A stretch of 64,000 nucleotides of DNA, from NCBI GenBank assembly GCA_047621945.1, contig JBLHMK010000001.1:1-64000 (forward strand), read 5' to 3'. Positions 51,589 to 60,090 of the stretch are shown here, in pieces. The translations under genes and the position numbers were made by a program. Under the pieces are notes generated by a model that saw only the letters and a program-made list of their open reading frames with translations, was not told the DNA's origin and did no database searches. The stretch is from JAFMKE01 sp047621945. Its GTDB lineage: Bacteria; Bacteroidota; Bacteroidia; Chitinophagales; UBA8649. The stretch's first letter is position 1; each line of letters opens with the position of its first letter.

Positions 51589-52581
51589 ATGTCCGACAAG
51601 CTTAAAATAGTACTAACAGGAGGAAATGGTTTCTTAGGAAGTCATCTAGTGGATAGACTCCTATTGGAGAATACCGAAGTTCATTGTATTGTGCGTGAAT
51701 CAAGCAATTTAAAATGGCTTAATGGCAAAAACATACACATTCATACTTGCGGTTTGAAGGATATTGACGCTATGTCTAAGGTGTTTGAAAATGTGGATTA
51801 CATTTTTCATCTGGCGGGAGTAGTAGCCGCATTGAGCTATGAGGATTACTATTATGGTAATGTAGAGCTGACGAAAAATTTATTAGAAGCTGCCCTACCA
51901 CATAAGGAGGGTTTAAAGAAGATTGTAGTTACTAGTAGTTTAGCTGTAGGTGGCCCTTGCACTAAAGAAACTCCTATTGATGAAACCGGTGGATTTAATG
52001 CGATTTCTTTATATGGCAAAGCAAAAGTAGAGCAAGAGCAACTATGCGCTCAGTATTATAATCGACTTCCTATTACAATTGCGCGACCTTCCGTAATAAG
52101 TGGAGAAAGAGAAGTAGAATTGTTTGAATTTATCAAAACAGTAAATCAAGGCTTGGTGCCTTTAGTGGGCTCCGAAGACAAGTATGTGGGTATCGTAAAT
52201 GTAAAAGACTTAACAGAAGGATTCTATCAAATGGCGTTATCAAGTAATACTGCTGGGGAAGCTTATTATATGAGTTCGGAAGAAGTCATTTCATGGAAAG
52301 AACTTGGGGAGATTTGTGCAAATAAATTAGGTAACAAACCGCTGTATCTGCACTTACCCCATTTTGTTATTCGCTCAGCAGGAGCTATTGCTGGATTTTT
52401 CGGGAAGCTAAGTGGCAAGGCGCCAACATTTGATGTAGAAAAGGCAAAAGAAGGGGTCGAAAGTGCTTGGATATGTAAGGTGAATAAAGCCAAAAGTGAC
52501 TTTGGCTTTGTACAGACGGTTTCTATCAAAGATGGGGTGGAACAAGCTATTGATTGGTATAAAGAAAATAATTGGTTGTAA
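51589..52581 (+). CDS. NAD-dependent epimerase/dehydratase family protein, CerR-like ceramide reductase candidate
   Basis: An extended SDR of 330 residues. The Rossmann motif is TGGNGFLG (10-17), and the catalytic Ser/Tyr/Lys are in VVTSSLAV (Ser near 116-117) and LYGKAKVE (Tyr142, Lys146). In Caulobacter the NAD-epimerase-like CerR reduces the 3-keto group of ceramide. The position divergent from spt and next to a GNAT-like gene suggests the same role here. A sugar epimerase function is the alternative. Divergent start is 69 bases from the spt start, so both promoters share that gap. Confidence 0.78.
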   Translation: MSDKLKIVLTGGNGFLGSHLVDRLLLENTEVHCIVRESSNLKWLNGKNIHIHTCGLKDIDAMSKVFENVDYIFHLAGVVAALSYEDYYYGNVELTKNLLEAALPHKEGLKKIVVTSSLAVGGPCTKETPIDETGGFNAISLYGKAKVEQEQLCAQYYNRLPITIARPSVISGEREVELFEFIKTVNQGLVPLVGSEDKYVGIVNVKDLTEGFYQMALSSNTAGEAYYMSSEEVISWKELGEICANKLGNKPLYLHLPHFVIRSAGAIAGFFGKLSGKAPTFDVEKAKEGVESAWICKVNKAKSDFGFVQTVSIKDGVEQAIDWYKENNWL

Positions 52582-52669
52582 AGGGTTTTTGATTGGCAAA
52601 GTGAGTGCTGAAAGTCACAAAAGAATGAACCAAGAGCGCATAGCTTCGCAGTTCTAAAAACAATGAATT

Positions 52670-52981
52670 ATGATAGGAAAATGGATTAAAAAGTTTTTAG
52701 GAATGCCAGATGCGGATGAGTTAAAATCTTTTGCAGAGAGAGGGGCTGTAATTATTGATGTGCGAACCAAGGGAGAATTTCAATCAGGACATGGAAAGAA
52801 TGCTAAAAACATTCCACTTGACCGAATATCCACTGAAGCAGGAAAGATAAAAGCGATGAAAAAACCGATCATTGTCTGTTGCCGTTCAGGAGCAAGAAGT
52901 GGTCAAGCAGCTACTATTTTAAAAGGCAAGGGGATTGACGTAATGAATGGAGGTGCTTGGCAAAATGTAGCCAATCTCTAA
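52670..52981 (+). CDS. Single-domain rhodanese
   Basis: A 103-residue cytoplasmic sulfurtransferase domain. It has the usual order (VIIDVRTKGEFQSGH, then NIPLDR) and the active-site loop CRSGAR with catalytic Cys71 in VCCRSGARSGQAA. No signal peptide is apparent. It may carry persulfide sulfur, but the acceptor is not known. It lies 88 bases after the CerR-like gene (no motif seen in that gap) and is convergent with the FMN protein, 3 bases from its end. Confidence 0.88.
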   Translation: MIGKWIKKFLGMPDADELKSFAERGAVIIDVRTKGEFQSGHGKNAKNIPLDRISTEAGKIKAMKKPIIVCCRSGARSGQAATILKGKGIDVMNGGAWQNVANL

Positions 52982-52984
52982 ACA

Positions 52985-54526
52985 CTAGTCGTGTTCGTCT
53001 TTACCATATAGGTATTCACCAACTTTCACTTTACCATAGATATCTTCAAAGTGTTTATATTCTGTCATGGTAACCCTTCTATTGATGTGCTTTCTAGTAA
53101 TCTCATCAGTATGTTTTAAACCGGCAGCAGCTAAGAGTTCTACTAATGATTCGATGGTTTCATGATGGTAGTTGGCTACATGTTTTTTCTTTTCTTTTAC
53201 GACAAGACCTTGCATTAAACTATTGTTTTGGGTGGTTATACCTGTTGGACAAGAGTTGTTATTGCATTCTAAAGCTTGAATACATCCTAATGCCAGCATC
53301 ATAGCACGAGCAGAATAACATACATCCGCTCCTAGTGCTATGGTTTTAATAATATGGAAGGCGGTTGTTATTTTACCAGCTGCTATAATTTTGATGTGCT
53401 TTTTAATATTATAACCCACCAAACAATTACTGGCAAATGTCAAGCCGTCCTTGTAAGGCATTCCCACTGAATTGGTGAATTCTAATGGTGCAGCACCGGT
53501 CCCCCCTTCGCCACCATCTATGGCAATAAAATCGGGATAAATGTCTAAACGAATCATGGTCTTGCAAAGGGCATGAAATTCCTCTTTACTTCCTATACAT
53601 AGCTTAAATCCTACAGGTTTTCCATCGGATAACTCTCTTAGCTTTTGAACAAATTGAATTAATCCTTCAAATTCTTTAAAAGCCCTATGATAAGGCGGAG
53701 AATAAACAGTTTTTCCAACTTCCACGTTTCTAATTGCGGCTATTTCTTTTGTTACTTTTTTGCCAGGTAAGATTCCTCCATGACCGGGTTTAGCTCCTTG
53801 TGAAAGCTTCAGTTCAATCATTTTAACTTCTGGTCTTAAGGCATTTTTTCGGAACAAATCTCCGTCGAAATTCCCTTCTTTATCTCTACAACCAAAATAC
53901 CCCGTTCCTACCTGCCAAATAAGATCTCCCCCAGGATTTAAATGATAAGGGCTAATTCCTCCTTCACCGGTATTATGCGCAAAATGACCAATTTTTGCAC
54001 CGCCATTTAAGGCTTCAATAGCATTAGCACTTAAGGAACCAAAACTCATAGCTGAAACATTCAACACACTAGCGCTGTATGGTTGCTTGCATTGATGATT
54101 CCCAATAGTAACTCTAGGGTCTTGATCTAAATCCTGAGGATTTAAAGAATGGATACAGTGATTCATCCATTCATATCCTTCAGCATAAATATCTAATTGT
54201 GTTCCAAATGGAGCACTATCTAAGTCTTTTTGTGCGCGTTGATAAACGACACTTCTACTTATTCGATTAATTGGAGTTCCATTGGTATCAGACTCTACAA
54301 AATACTGGTAGATTTTGGGGCGAAGTTCTTCCATTAAGAAACGGCCATGTCCTAAAACTGGAAAATTTCTTACCACAGGGTTAATACTAATATACATGTC
54401 ATACAAGCCAAGAAGAATGATTGGGGCCAAAATAATTAGGAACCAAAGTAGGGAAGTCCAAAGTACAGAAAACCCTAGTATTAGGGCGATAGAAATAATG
54501 CAGAATAATAAAAACGGTTTGCGCAT
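52985..54526 (-). CDS. Membrane-anchored FMN-binding glutamate-synthase-like protein
   Basis: A 513-residue protein with the catalytic FMN domain of glutamate synthase (GltB central/FMN region). The start at ATG 54526 is used since the extra upstream residues are unlikely. Two hydrophobic segments (about 2-18 and 22-40: FLLFCIISIALILGFSVLW and LLWFLIILAPIILLGLY) anchor it. The domain shows GEGGISPYHLNPGGDLIWQ, KPGHGGILPG, and the Cys-rich cluster ALGCIQALECN followed by CPTG. That cluster would bind the 3Fe-4S cluster. The glutaminase domain is lacking, so it probably uses another ammonia source or a different substrate. Confidence 0.88.
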   Translation of the reverse strand: MRKPFLLFCIISIALILGFSVLWTSLLWFLIILAPIILLGLYDMYISINPVVRNFPVLGHGRFLMEELRPKIYQYFVESDTNGTPINRISRSVVYQRAQKDLDSAPFGTQLDIYAEGYEWMNHCIHSLNPQDLDQDPRVTIGNHQCKQPYSASVLNVSAMSFGSLSANAIEALNGGAKIGHFAHNTGEGGISPYHLNPGGDLIWQVGTGYFGCRDKEGNFDGDLFRKNALRPEVKMIELKLSQGAKPGHGGILPGKKVTKEIAAIRNVEVGKTVYSPPYHRAFKEFEGLIQFVQKLRELSDGKPVGFKLCIGSKEEFHALCKTMIRLDIYPDFIAIDGGEGGTGAAPLEFTNSVGMPYKDGLTFASNCLVGYNIKKHIKIIAAGKITTAFHIIKTIALGADVCYSARAMMLALGCIQALECNNNSCPTGITTQNNSLMQGLVVKEKKKHVANYHHETIESLVELLAAAGLKHTDEITRKHINRRVTMTEYKHFEDIYGKVKVGEYLYGKDEHD

Positions 54527-54631
54527 AACTGAATAATTGTAGGTCGCAAAGTTGCTTAAGTTTTTGCACAATTCAAACCTTTATAATTCTAGAGCTTATT
54601 CTTATCTTTAGGATTATCTGAAAACTATATT

Positions 54632-56347
54632 ATGAATCGTCCATTATTAAGCCTTTTATTCCTCATTCCTTTTTCGCTTTATAGTCAAGAAAAATTGCAA
54701 GTTGAAGTGGTTAAGGAAACCGCTGAAACTTTAGTTAACCTGAACAACTCTGCATACTTTATTGCGGATAAGGAGCAAAATCATTTAGCTGTTGATCTTG
54801 TGAAAGCGTATACGGTAGATAGCACATTTACGCGTAAAACGGAGCGGCACAGAGTAGTGGGTGGAGGATTGATTCGTGTTCTTGGTTTTAGATGGAAGTC
54901 AGTTAACCAAACTAGACAAAAAATGGTGGGGTGGGTCAATAAACACTACTTACACGGGATGAATGACGAAGCTCAATTTACAGAGTATGATATTAACTAT
55001 GATTTGATTCCAAGCTTAGATAGATATAAAGACCTAGCCTATTATGCCTACCAAGAACAGTTTGGGATGAAGAAAGCAAAAAAGAAAAAAGAGAAGGGGA
55101 ATGTGCCTTTTATTTACCCGCCAGATGATGCCGACATGACCAAGTATCGCTTCCATTGTGAAAATACACCAGCGCTTGATTTTCGTACACAGTTGAATAC
55201 GATGTTCTTTCCAGTGCACAGAAATAATGATTTATCTAAGCATCCTAATTTTATGAACCCACATCCAGTTATGGGAATGTATGGTATTTTGGTATTAGAC
55301 TGTAATCATGGATGTCATCCAGAAATTCATCCTTATGAATGGGTTTGGTGGTTGAATTTAACTGAAGAAAAAACAACGTGGAATGTAGGGTTCTTAAGGG
55401 ATGTTAGTAATCGTTTCAAGCATTGGTCTACTAAACGAAGAACTGGTGAAATTAATGTTCCTTTTACCTTTTCTCTGGATGAAGAAAATTGGTCCATTCA
55501 AATTGATCATCAGATGTTTGGGAATTTTAGTGAAGAAGGTTTTAAAGAATTAGACTTGCAAGGTGAGTATTATGCTTTTGATGAAACTTCACGAGTGTTT
55601 GAATTGGGTAATGATTTAAATGGGCAAAGTATTACCGTGAATAGCAATGTTAAAATACCTTATGAAAGTTTACAATACGCCCTGAGGAATCTTAAGTTGA
55701 ATAAGCAGGAGAAGCTATTAACCGGCGAGTTGCATTTAGCCATGTCTATTAATGAGGTGTATACGGCGGAGATTATTACTTCGTCCTCTAAAATCGAGTC
55801 TGAATCTTCAGATTTTGGTCAGCTATTAGAGTTAATGCAAGGTAGCTTTTCAAGTAAATTACAAGCAGCAAGCGACACTGATTATTATGATATATCGCTG
55901 CACATGTATCCGATATGGGAAGACCTTGGTCCAGGTTGGCTTTATGTAGAACAAGCTGTTTCTAGCATGCCGGACAAACCATACCGTCAACGAATCTATC
56001 AGGTCCAACAAATAGATGCAGCTAGTTTTAGAAGTGATATTTATACCTTGCCAAATGAAGAAAGCGCCATTAGTAAGTGGAATGACCCTAGTTTTTTTGA
56101 CCAATGGGAACCTGCAGATTTAAAGATGAAAGAGGGTTGTGGAGTATATTTGAAGAAGACTGGAGAATTTCAATTTGAAGGGTCAACACTAAATGGCACT
56201 TGTCTCAGTGATTTCCGTGGAGCAAGTTATACAACGTCTGTTGTTAATATCAATGCTGATGGTTTAGCTAATTGGGACAGGGGTTTTGATGCGAATGGCA
56301 GCCATGTTTGGGGCGCAGAAAAAGGGGCCTATGACTATAAAAAGTAA
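54632..56347 (+). CDS. Secreted protein with a C-terminal CpcT/CpeT-like domain
   Basis: A 571-residue exported protein with signal peptide MNRPLLSLLFLIPFSLYSQ. Residues 20 to about 385 form a domain I do not recognise, with a Trp-rich region (HPYEWVWWLNLTEEKTTWNV) and conserved Cys pair DCNHGC. From about 395 on it matches the chromophore lyase family CpcT/CpeT: DFGQLLELMQGSFSSKLQ, YDISLHMYPIWEDLGPGWLY, EQAVSSMPDKPYRQRIYQV and the family-like Cys in EGCGVYLKK. Bacteroidota have no phycobilisomes, so the lyase role is improbable here. A ligand-binding or carrier role is possible. The family call for the C-terminus is good, function unknown. Confidence 0.82.
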   Translation: MNRPLLSLLFLIPFSLYSQEKLQVEVVKETAETLVNLNNSAYFIADKEQNHLAVDLVKAYTVDSTFTRKTERHRVVGGGLIRVLGFRWKSVNQTRQKMVGWVNKHYLHGMNDEAQFTEYDINYDLIPSLDRYKDLAYYAYQEQFGMKKAKKKKEKGNVPFIYPPDDADMTKYRFHCENTPALDFRTQLNTMFFPVHRNNDLSKHPNFMNPHPVMGMYGILVLDCNHGCHPEIHPYEWVWWLNLTEEKTTWNVGFLRDVSNRFKHWSTKRRTGEINVPFTFSLDEENWSIQIDHQMFGNFSEEGFKELDLQGEYYAFDETSRVFELGNDLNGQSITVNSNVKIPYESLQYALRNLKLNKQEKLLTGELHLAMSINEVYTAEIITSSSKIESESSDFGQLLELMQGSFSSKLQAASDTDYYDISLHMYPIWEDLGPGWLYVEQAVSSMPDKPYRQRIYQVQQIDAASFRSDIYTLPNEESAISKWNDPSFFDQWEPADLKMKEGCGVYLKKTGEFQFEGSTLNGTCLSDFRGASYTTSVVNINADGLANWDRGFDANGSHVWGAEKGAYDYKK

Positions 56348-56443
56348 AATTATTTATATAACTTTTTACAAAAAACCCTTGATTAGTTGTTAAAATCGAG
56401 AGTTAACATGGTATAGTGTGCCCTATCGGCAAAAATAGATACC

Positions 56444-56763
56444 ATGAAAAGAACACTACTTTTTGTATTCATTTGCGGCTTATGAGCAAGTGCTTACGCT
56501 CAGATAAGATATACCATTGAAGCAGATTACTTTTATAAATGTAATGGTTGCCAGGATTGTTACGGATTCGGTGCTGGAGATAGTGACTTTGAAATTTGCA
56601 CGCGAATTCAAGATGGGTCAACCTTAGGTATATCTAATTATGATGAAGAATGTTACGAACGAGAGGTAGAGAATTTTCCTTGCTTTCAGGAGGTTGTGGT
56701 TCTTATTTATGTGTTGTGGCCAATTCCTCATTTGCGGGAAAGAAAATAATTACTTTAAGCTAA
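56444..56763 (+). pseudogene. Broken small secreted Cys-rich protein gene
   Basis: From ATG 56444 the frame encodes MKRTLLFVFICGL, then a TGA stop at 56483-56485 in the middle of a signal peptide, then ASAYAQ and a Cys-rich segment (YKCNGCQDCYGFGAGDSDFE, CYERE, FPC). The frame then ends at 56749. Switching frame at about 56687 gives GGCGSYLCVVANSSFAGKKI with a natural TAA at 56761-56763. So both a nonsense codon and a frameshift break a formerly coherent secreted protein of roughly 105 residues. The 590 bases between the CpcT gene and the YHYH gene hold only this and AT-rich non-coding sequence from 56764 to 56941. Confidence 0.65.
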
Positions 56764-56941
56764 GGTCTTGTTAGCTTAAAAAGATAAAAATAAATCTGAA
56801 AACCAAAAACACTAACAGTTGAATTTCATCGTATTATGAAAACGTTAGTCAGAATTTAATAAAAATAACATCCTCAAATTAAACCTTTTGAAGTATTGAC
56901 CGTCTAACAAATAATATTAAGCTCTAAAAATAAAAATTGCT

Positions 56942-57880
56942 ATGAAATTAGAATTTAAAAAAGCCTACAGAGGGATTAATAGCTTGCTTTTAATTATTTT
57001 ATTTACATTTTTTGCTTGTAGTAAATCTGAAGATGATAATATGAATAATGTGAATGAAACCGACCACCTAACCCATTTGCCCTTTGGAGGCAATGCTCCT
57101 ACGAATATTTTGATCCAAAATCAAGGGGCACAAAATCCTGATTTTCTTTCACTTTGGCTTTGTGGTCTTCCCTCCAATGGCGCTGGTGCTAATGATGCTA
57201 GTGATTGGACAAATGATGATGGTACTTGGGATTACACAAAGAAACCTCAAGTAGAAGGAAACGTAACTTGGAATCACGAATTGAATATTATTTTAGATGG
57301 TAATGGAAACAGAATAATAACTGGAAATAATCTACCCAATCACCCTACAGGAGTTTTTCCTATTCAAGCCAATACGGAAGCTTGGAATTATGATAAGAAT
57401 CCAAATATCATTTCAGAACAAGTTGTAAATTATACTTTACCAGCGTTACCAGAAATAGCTATAAGCCCAAGTTGTGTGGGTTTTGGACCTGCGGGATTTT
57501 CATTAACTGGAGCAGCTATTTATCATGGCGCTTCAACACTTGGCACAGATGCAGCTGCTCATGAAATATTAGATAGATTTGGCGGTCATACAGATGGAAC
57601 AGAAAGATACCATTATCATTATCCTGCTCAAGATTTGCAAGACCATATACATCCTCATGAAAATGGGCATTCAGCACTTATGGGTTATATGATTGATGGT
57701 TTTGCCATTTATGGTCCTTATGGTGAAAATGGCGAGTTGTTAAAATCTGAAGATTTAGATGAATGTCATGGACACGCCCATTCCGTTCTTTGGGATGGAC
57801 AAATGGTCAGCTTATACCACTATCATTGGACCTATGATTTCCCCTACAATATTGGTTGTTATAGAGGAACACCACAATAA
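56942..57880 (+). CDS. YHYH-domain lipoprotein
   Basis: A 312-residue lipoprotein: hydrophobic signal (LLLIILFTFFAC) with Cys near 26, then a disordered spacer and a YHYH domain in the second half. Diagnostic pieces are ERYHYHYPAQDLQDHIHPHE, GYMIDGFAIYGPYGENGE and LYHYHWTYDFPYNIGCYRG. The many His residues suggest metal binding. YHYH proteins often lie next to or are fused with sulfatases; here a sulfatase gene follows 17 bases later, so they are likely an expressed pair acting at the cell surface. Confidence 0.88.
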   Translation: MKLEFKKAYRGINSLLLIILFTFFACSKSEDDNMNNVNETDHLTHLPFGGNAPTNILIQNQGAQNPDFLSLWLCGLPSNGAGANDASDWTNDDGTWDYTKKPQVEGNVTWNHELNIILDGNGNRIITGNNLPNHPTGVFPIQANTEAWNYDKNPNIISEQVVNYTLPALPEIAISPSCVGFGPAGFSLTGAAIYHGASTLGTDAAAHEILDRFGGHTDGTERYHYHYPAQDLQDHIHPHENGHSALMGYMIDGFAIYGPYGENGELLKSEDLDECHGHAHSVLWDGQMVSLYHYHWTYDFPYNIGCYRGTPQ

Positions 57881-57897
57881 GTTTAAAATAACTTTTT

Positions 57898-59187
57898 ATG
57901 TTAAAATTCAAATATTTTTCACTAATACTTAGTCTTAGTTTTTTAATTGCCTCTTGTTCAAAAGACAATAATATTATAGCAACAATTACAAGTAGCCCTA
58001 ATATTCTATTTATCATCGCGGATGATTTAGGCAAAGATGCAATAAACGGATATCAAGAGGGTAGTATTAAGCCAACTACTCCAAATATTGATGCCATTAG
58101 AAATAATGGATTATTATTTAGCAACTTTTGGGTCAATCCAACTTGCACCCCTACAAGAGCAGCAATAATAACAGGTAAGTATGGCTATCATACAAACGTT
58201 AAAGGTGTTGGAGATGTTTTAAATTCATCTGAAACAGTTATTCAAAAATACATTATCGATAACACAAACAATAAGTATGCTACTGCTGTAGTGGGCAAAT
58301 GGCATTTGTCTGGGAACAATGCAAGCTTCAACCCTGAGTCTTTTGGTATTGACTATTATTCAGGCTTAATTAGAGGAGCTGTTGATGATTATTATCAATG
58401 GCAACTTTCAGAAAATGGTGGCAGTAGTTTACAAACAGCTTATACCACAGAAGTTTTTACAGATTTAGCAATTGATTGGATGAATGAGCAAAGCAAACCT
58501 TGGTTTCTTTGGTTAGCTTATAATGCTCCACACACTCCTTTTCATTTGCCACCAAGCAATATGCACAGCCAAGGAAGTTTAGCCGAATACGTAACAGGTG
58601 TGAATGCGACTCCTTATTATATGGCTGCTATTGAAGCTATGGATTATCAAATTGGGAGATTATTAGATAGTATACCATCAGAAGATAGGGCTAATACAAT
58701 AATTATTTTCATTGGAGATAATGGAACTCCAAACCAAGTTGCTCAAAGTCCTTATACAAGTTCTACCGTTAAAAACACTTTATACCAAGGAGGAATAAAT
58801 GTTCCTATGTTTATTTCAGGCAATGGTGTTTCTAGAACAGGAACGGAGGATAATATATTAAGCGGAACAGATCTTTTTGCAACTATTGCAGAAATTGCAG
58901 GAGTTAGTTTAAACGAATATAATGATAGTAAAAGTTTCAAATCTTTATTATCTCAATCTGATACCATTAGAAATTATCAATACTCAGAGTTAAATGATGG
59001 TACAACTGATTTCTGGACTATAAGTAATGGTACTTATAAACTAATATTGCGCATAGGAAATGAAGAAATGTATCATTTAGCCAACGATCCTTATGAACAA
59101 ATTAATTTATTGAATGGTAATTTGTCTTCAATAGAACAGAATGTAAAACTGGAATTAGAAGCTGAATTGGATGTCATAAGGCAATAA
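57898..59187 (+). CDS. Sulfatase lipoprotein (formylglycine type)
   Basis: A 429-residue surface or periplasmic lipoprotein; lipobox LIAS-Cys at residue 20. The sulfatase core has metal-binding Asp42-Asp43 in FIIADDLG, the FGly motif Cys83-Thr-Pro-Thr-Arg87 in PTCTPTRAAIITG, VVGKWHLSG, the HTPFHLPP region and FIGDNGTP. The Cys must be converted to formylglycine, so an activating enzyme must be encoded elsewhere. Likely acts on sulfated polysaccharide. Linked with the YHYH lipoprotein gene. C-terminus is normal. Desulfation target not determinable. Confidence 0.9.
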   Translation: MLKFKYFSLILSLSFLIASCSKDNNIIATITSSPNILFIIADDLGKDAINGYQEGSIKPTTPNIDAIRNNGLLFSNFWVNPTCTPTRAAIITGKYGYHTNVKGVGDVLNSSETVIQKYIIDNTNNKYATAVVGKWHLSGNNASFNPESFGIDYYSGLIRGAVDDYYQWQLSENGGSSLQTAYTTEVFTDLAIDWMNEQSKPWFLWLAYNAPHTPFHLPPSNMHSQGSLAEYVTGVNATPYYMAAIEAMDYQIGRLLDSIPSEDRANTIIIFIGDNGTPNQVAQSPYTSSTVKNTLYQGGINVPMFISGNGVSRTGTEDNILSGTDLFATIAEIAGVSLNEYNDSKSFKSLLSQSDTIRNYQYSELNDGTTDFWTISNGTYKLILRIGNEEMYHLANDPYEQINLLNGNLSSIEQNVKLELEAELDVIRQ

Positions 59188-59223
59188 AGAAAACTGACTA
59201 CAACAAAAAAACATAGGTAATAG

Positions 59224-59976
59224 CTTCCTATCGTTAGCTACTCCCCATATTCAAGCGATGGTTCTTGGTGATATTATTGTAATGATAATGGACCCCCATC
59301 TAATGATTTGGATGACATTTTGATATTCTCTGTGCGACCAAATGGAAATGTTTTTGATGGTACTGCGAATATTATCTTACATGGTGTTCCAGGCTTTGCT
59401 GAAGACCCAGGAATAGAAGCAAGTTGGACAATGAGAAAATATTGGAATTTCACGGATACTTCTGGTTCTATTGTTAATCCAGTGGATTTACAGGTGCTGC
59501 GGGCGCCGGGCCAGGGAGTTCTCTATTGCCAGTAGAATTGATGTTCTTCAAAGGAAAGCATATTGATGCAGGAAACCTATGGTATAATAAACTATGCTTA
59601 TGTGGATGAAGAGTTTGCCAATGCTGTTAATTACTATAGATTGAAGAATGAAGATTTTGATGGAACTTACGAGATCTCGGCTATTGATAATAACAAACAA
59701 GAGTTGGATGAAAGTAAGATCTTGTTATTGTACCCTAATCCTTCAACTCAAGGCTTAATCAATTTGGATGCCTTTATTGCAAATGAAGGAGAGTTTAGAA
59801 TTGAGGTATATGATTTAGTAGGTAAGAAAATTTCTAGCCATAAAGTGTACCTTGATAAGGGTAAACAAACTATTCAAGTTAATTTTGATGGAATGGGAAG
59901 TGGTTCCTTCATTGCTGAAAAGCTTGAAACATCTACCAATGAACGAGTAAAGAAAAAGTTTGTTCGAACTAATTAG
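59224..59976 (+). pseudogene. Remnant of a T9SS-sorted secreted protein gene
   Basis: Pieces of one ancestral gene are spread over two frames. Frame 1 has SYSPYSSDGSW, a TGA stop at 59269-59271, then YYCNDNGPPSNDLDDILIFS and continues to 59535. The next segment LLPVELMFFKGK (about 59523-59560) lies in frame 3. It is the typical lead-in to a type A sorting module, but most of the expected following segment is missing. Frame 1 resumes at 59563 with YVDEEFANAVNYYRLKNEDF and the T9SS end YPNPSTQGLINLDAF, GKKIS. So there are a nonsense codon, two frameshifts and probably an internal deletion. No functional protein is expected. The segment 59188-59223 is plain sequence after the sulfatase stop. Confidence 0.75.
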
Positions 59977-59986
59977 CATACTAAAC

Positions 59987-60016
59987 GGACTTGAGTTAAC
60001 TCAAGTCCTTTTTTAT
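59987..60016 (+). terminator. Terminator before rmuC
   Basis: GGACTTGAG pairs with CTCAAGTCC around TTAA (perfect 9 bp, or 11 with the inner TT/AA), followed by TTTTTTTATTT. It separates the broken T9SS gene from rmuC. Confidence 0.88.
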
Positions 60017-60076
60017 TTCTTTCCTGATAGTTAGCATAACTTTTTTGTTAAACGCACATTCCTTCCGTTTAGCTTT

Positions 60077-60084
60077 AGTAATTT
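60077..60084 (+). promoter_or_regulatory. -7 promoter box of rmuC
   Basis: TAATTTTG fits TAnnTTTG and ends 6 bases before the ATG at 60091, again a very short leader. No clear -33 element. Confidence 0.4.
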
Positions 60085-60090
60085 TGCACA

